A stretch of DNA of 64,000 bases from Nocardia blacklockiae. Lineage in GTDB: Bacteria; Actinomycetota; Actinomycetes; Mycobacteriales; Mycobacteriaceae. How positions within the stretch are numbered: the stretch's first letter is position 1; every line of letters starts with the position of its first letter. Positions 63,615 through 64,000 of this stretch are shown in pieces. The translations under genes and the position numbers were made by a program. The stretch spans positions 186,001 to 250,000 of the forward strand of contig NZ_JADLRJ010000010.1 in assembly GCF_015477355.1 (NCBI RefSeq), read 5' to 3'. The notes beneath the pieces are model-generated. The model did no database searches. It was not told the DNA's origin and saw nothing but the letters and a program-made list of their open reading frames with translations.

Positions 63615-64000
63615 ACGTTCCCGACCTGGTAACCGACCTGCGACAGCGCGGCGTCCACCTGTGGGCCGACGGCGACCAGCTGCGGTTCCGCGCCCCGCGG
63701 GGCGCGCTCACCGCCGATGACCGGGAGCGCCTGGTCGCGCACAAACCCGCCGTTCTCGCCCACCTCGCCGACGACCAGGCCACGTTCACCGTGACCGCCG
63801 ATCCGGCCGCCGCGTACGACCCGTTCCCGCTCACCCCGGTGCAGCAGGCCTACCTCGTCGGCCGCGACCCCACCTACCCGTTCGGCGGCGTGGCCTGCGC
63901 CAGCTATCTCGAAATCCGTTACGACGACATCGAACCGGCCAGCGTGGAGCGGGCGTGGAACGCGCTCGTGCGCCGCCACGACATGCTCCGCGCCACCGTG
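63611..64000 (+). CDS. Second NRPS, N-terminus: TubC docking domain + Cy/C start (cut by window end)
   Basis: 130 residues are visible. GTG at 63611 overlaps the NRPS stop (GTGA). Residues 1-~55 (DLVTDLRQRGVHLWADGDQL, RFRAPRGALTADDRERLVAH, KPAVLAHL) are the TubC-type N-terminal docking domain, which binds the C-terminal tail of an upstream NRPS. From about residue 70 a Cy/C domain begins (YDPFPLTPVQQAYLVGRDPT, RRHDMLRATV). The partner tail is probably the acidic end of the first NRPS (ALDLEEGAL). The second protein therefore continues the assembly line. Confidence 0.9.
   Translation, partial: MNVPDLVTDLRQRGVHLWADGDQLRFRAPRGALTADDRERLVAHKPAVLAHLADDQATFTVTADPAAAYDPFPLTPVQQAYLVGRDPTYPFGGVACASYLEIRYDDIEPASVERAWNALVRRHDMLRATV

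Noticed and set aside
42969-64000. Nocobactin/mycobactin biosynthesis
   Set aside because: No lysine monooxygenase, no lysine-loading NRPS or PKS is present, and there are three tandem Cy-A-PCP modules with two Cys codes; a pyochelin/yersiniabactin/coelibactin-like plan fits better.

Overview
The window is GC-rich, actinobacterial DNA. A close relative of Nocardia is the best guess, for four reasons: a mycobacterial PtpB-type phosphatase, a giant CtpH/CtpI-type P-type ATPase, MbtI-type salicylate synthesis, and many TetR, LysR, IclR and MFS genes. No rRNA, CRISPR array or intact insertion sequence was seen. All family assignments come from reading motifs, not from database searches.

Bases 1-16450 are ordinary chromosome: the 3' end of a PtpB-like phosphatase; an ABC-F resistance-type ATPase with a WhiB7-like promoter and a tiny leader peptide; a GNAT/MFS pair; a coiled-coil membrane protein; the P-type ATPase with a coupled small membrane protein; a sigma-4-like/TnsA-like fusion; an MFS pump with a divergent ArsR-type regulator; an Acg-type nitroreductase; a tRNA operon (Val-GAC, Cys-GCA, Gly-GCC) on the minus strand; and tRNA-Val(CAC) on the plus strand.

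Bases 16450-34900 are accessory. A broken serine integrase lies against tRNA-Val(CAC). Then come an NTPase/binding-protein pair, small secreted proteins, a zinc-ribbon protein, a multi-TM protein, and decayed genes (PNPOx-like, PLD-like, excisionase-like, alpha/beta hydrolase, NAD-dependent epimerase). Regulator/transporter units (LysR with MFS) and a SnoaL-like/IclR unit with three copies of one palindrome are interleaved.

Bases 34900-42900 hold a DUF1906 hydrolase-like/beta-propeller protein beside an 890-residue protein of unknown type, a DUF2236 (MpaB/Lcp-like) protein, a fulvocin C-related cysteine-rich protein with a thioredoxin-like N-terminus, and a four-TM protein.

Bases 42969-64000 are the highlight: one side of a salicylate-capped thiazoline metallophore cluster. 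It has a TetR regulator; two exporter-fold ABC half-transporters (YbtPQ/IrtAB type); a divergent operon for an O-methyltransferase, a P450, a flavin-dependent halogenase-like enzyme and a salicylate synthase; a 3,556-residue NRPS (ArCP-Cy-A-PCP-Cy-A-PCP-Cy-A-PCP); and the start of a second NRPS with a TubC-type docking domain. Two cluster promoters carry a near-consensus Zur box just after the predicted start of transcription, so a zinc-responsive zincophore (coelibactin-like logic) is the leading hypothesis. The NRPS has four arrays of in-frame tandem repeats at domain boundaries and within an A domain, plus patches of near-identity between modules 2 and 3. The salicyl-AMP ligase, release domain and any thiazoline reductase are not in the window and probably lie downstream.
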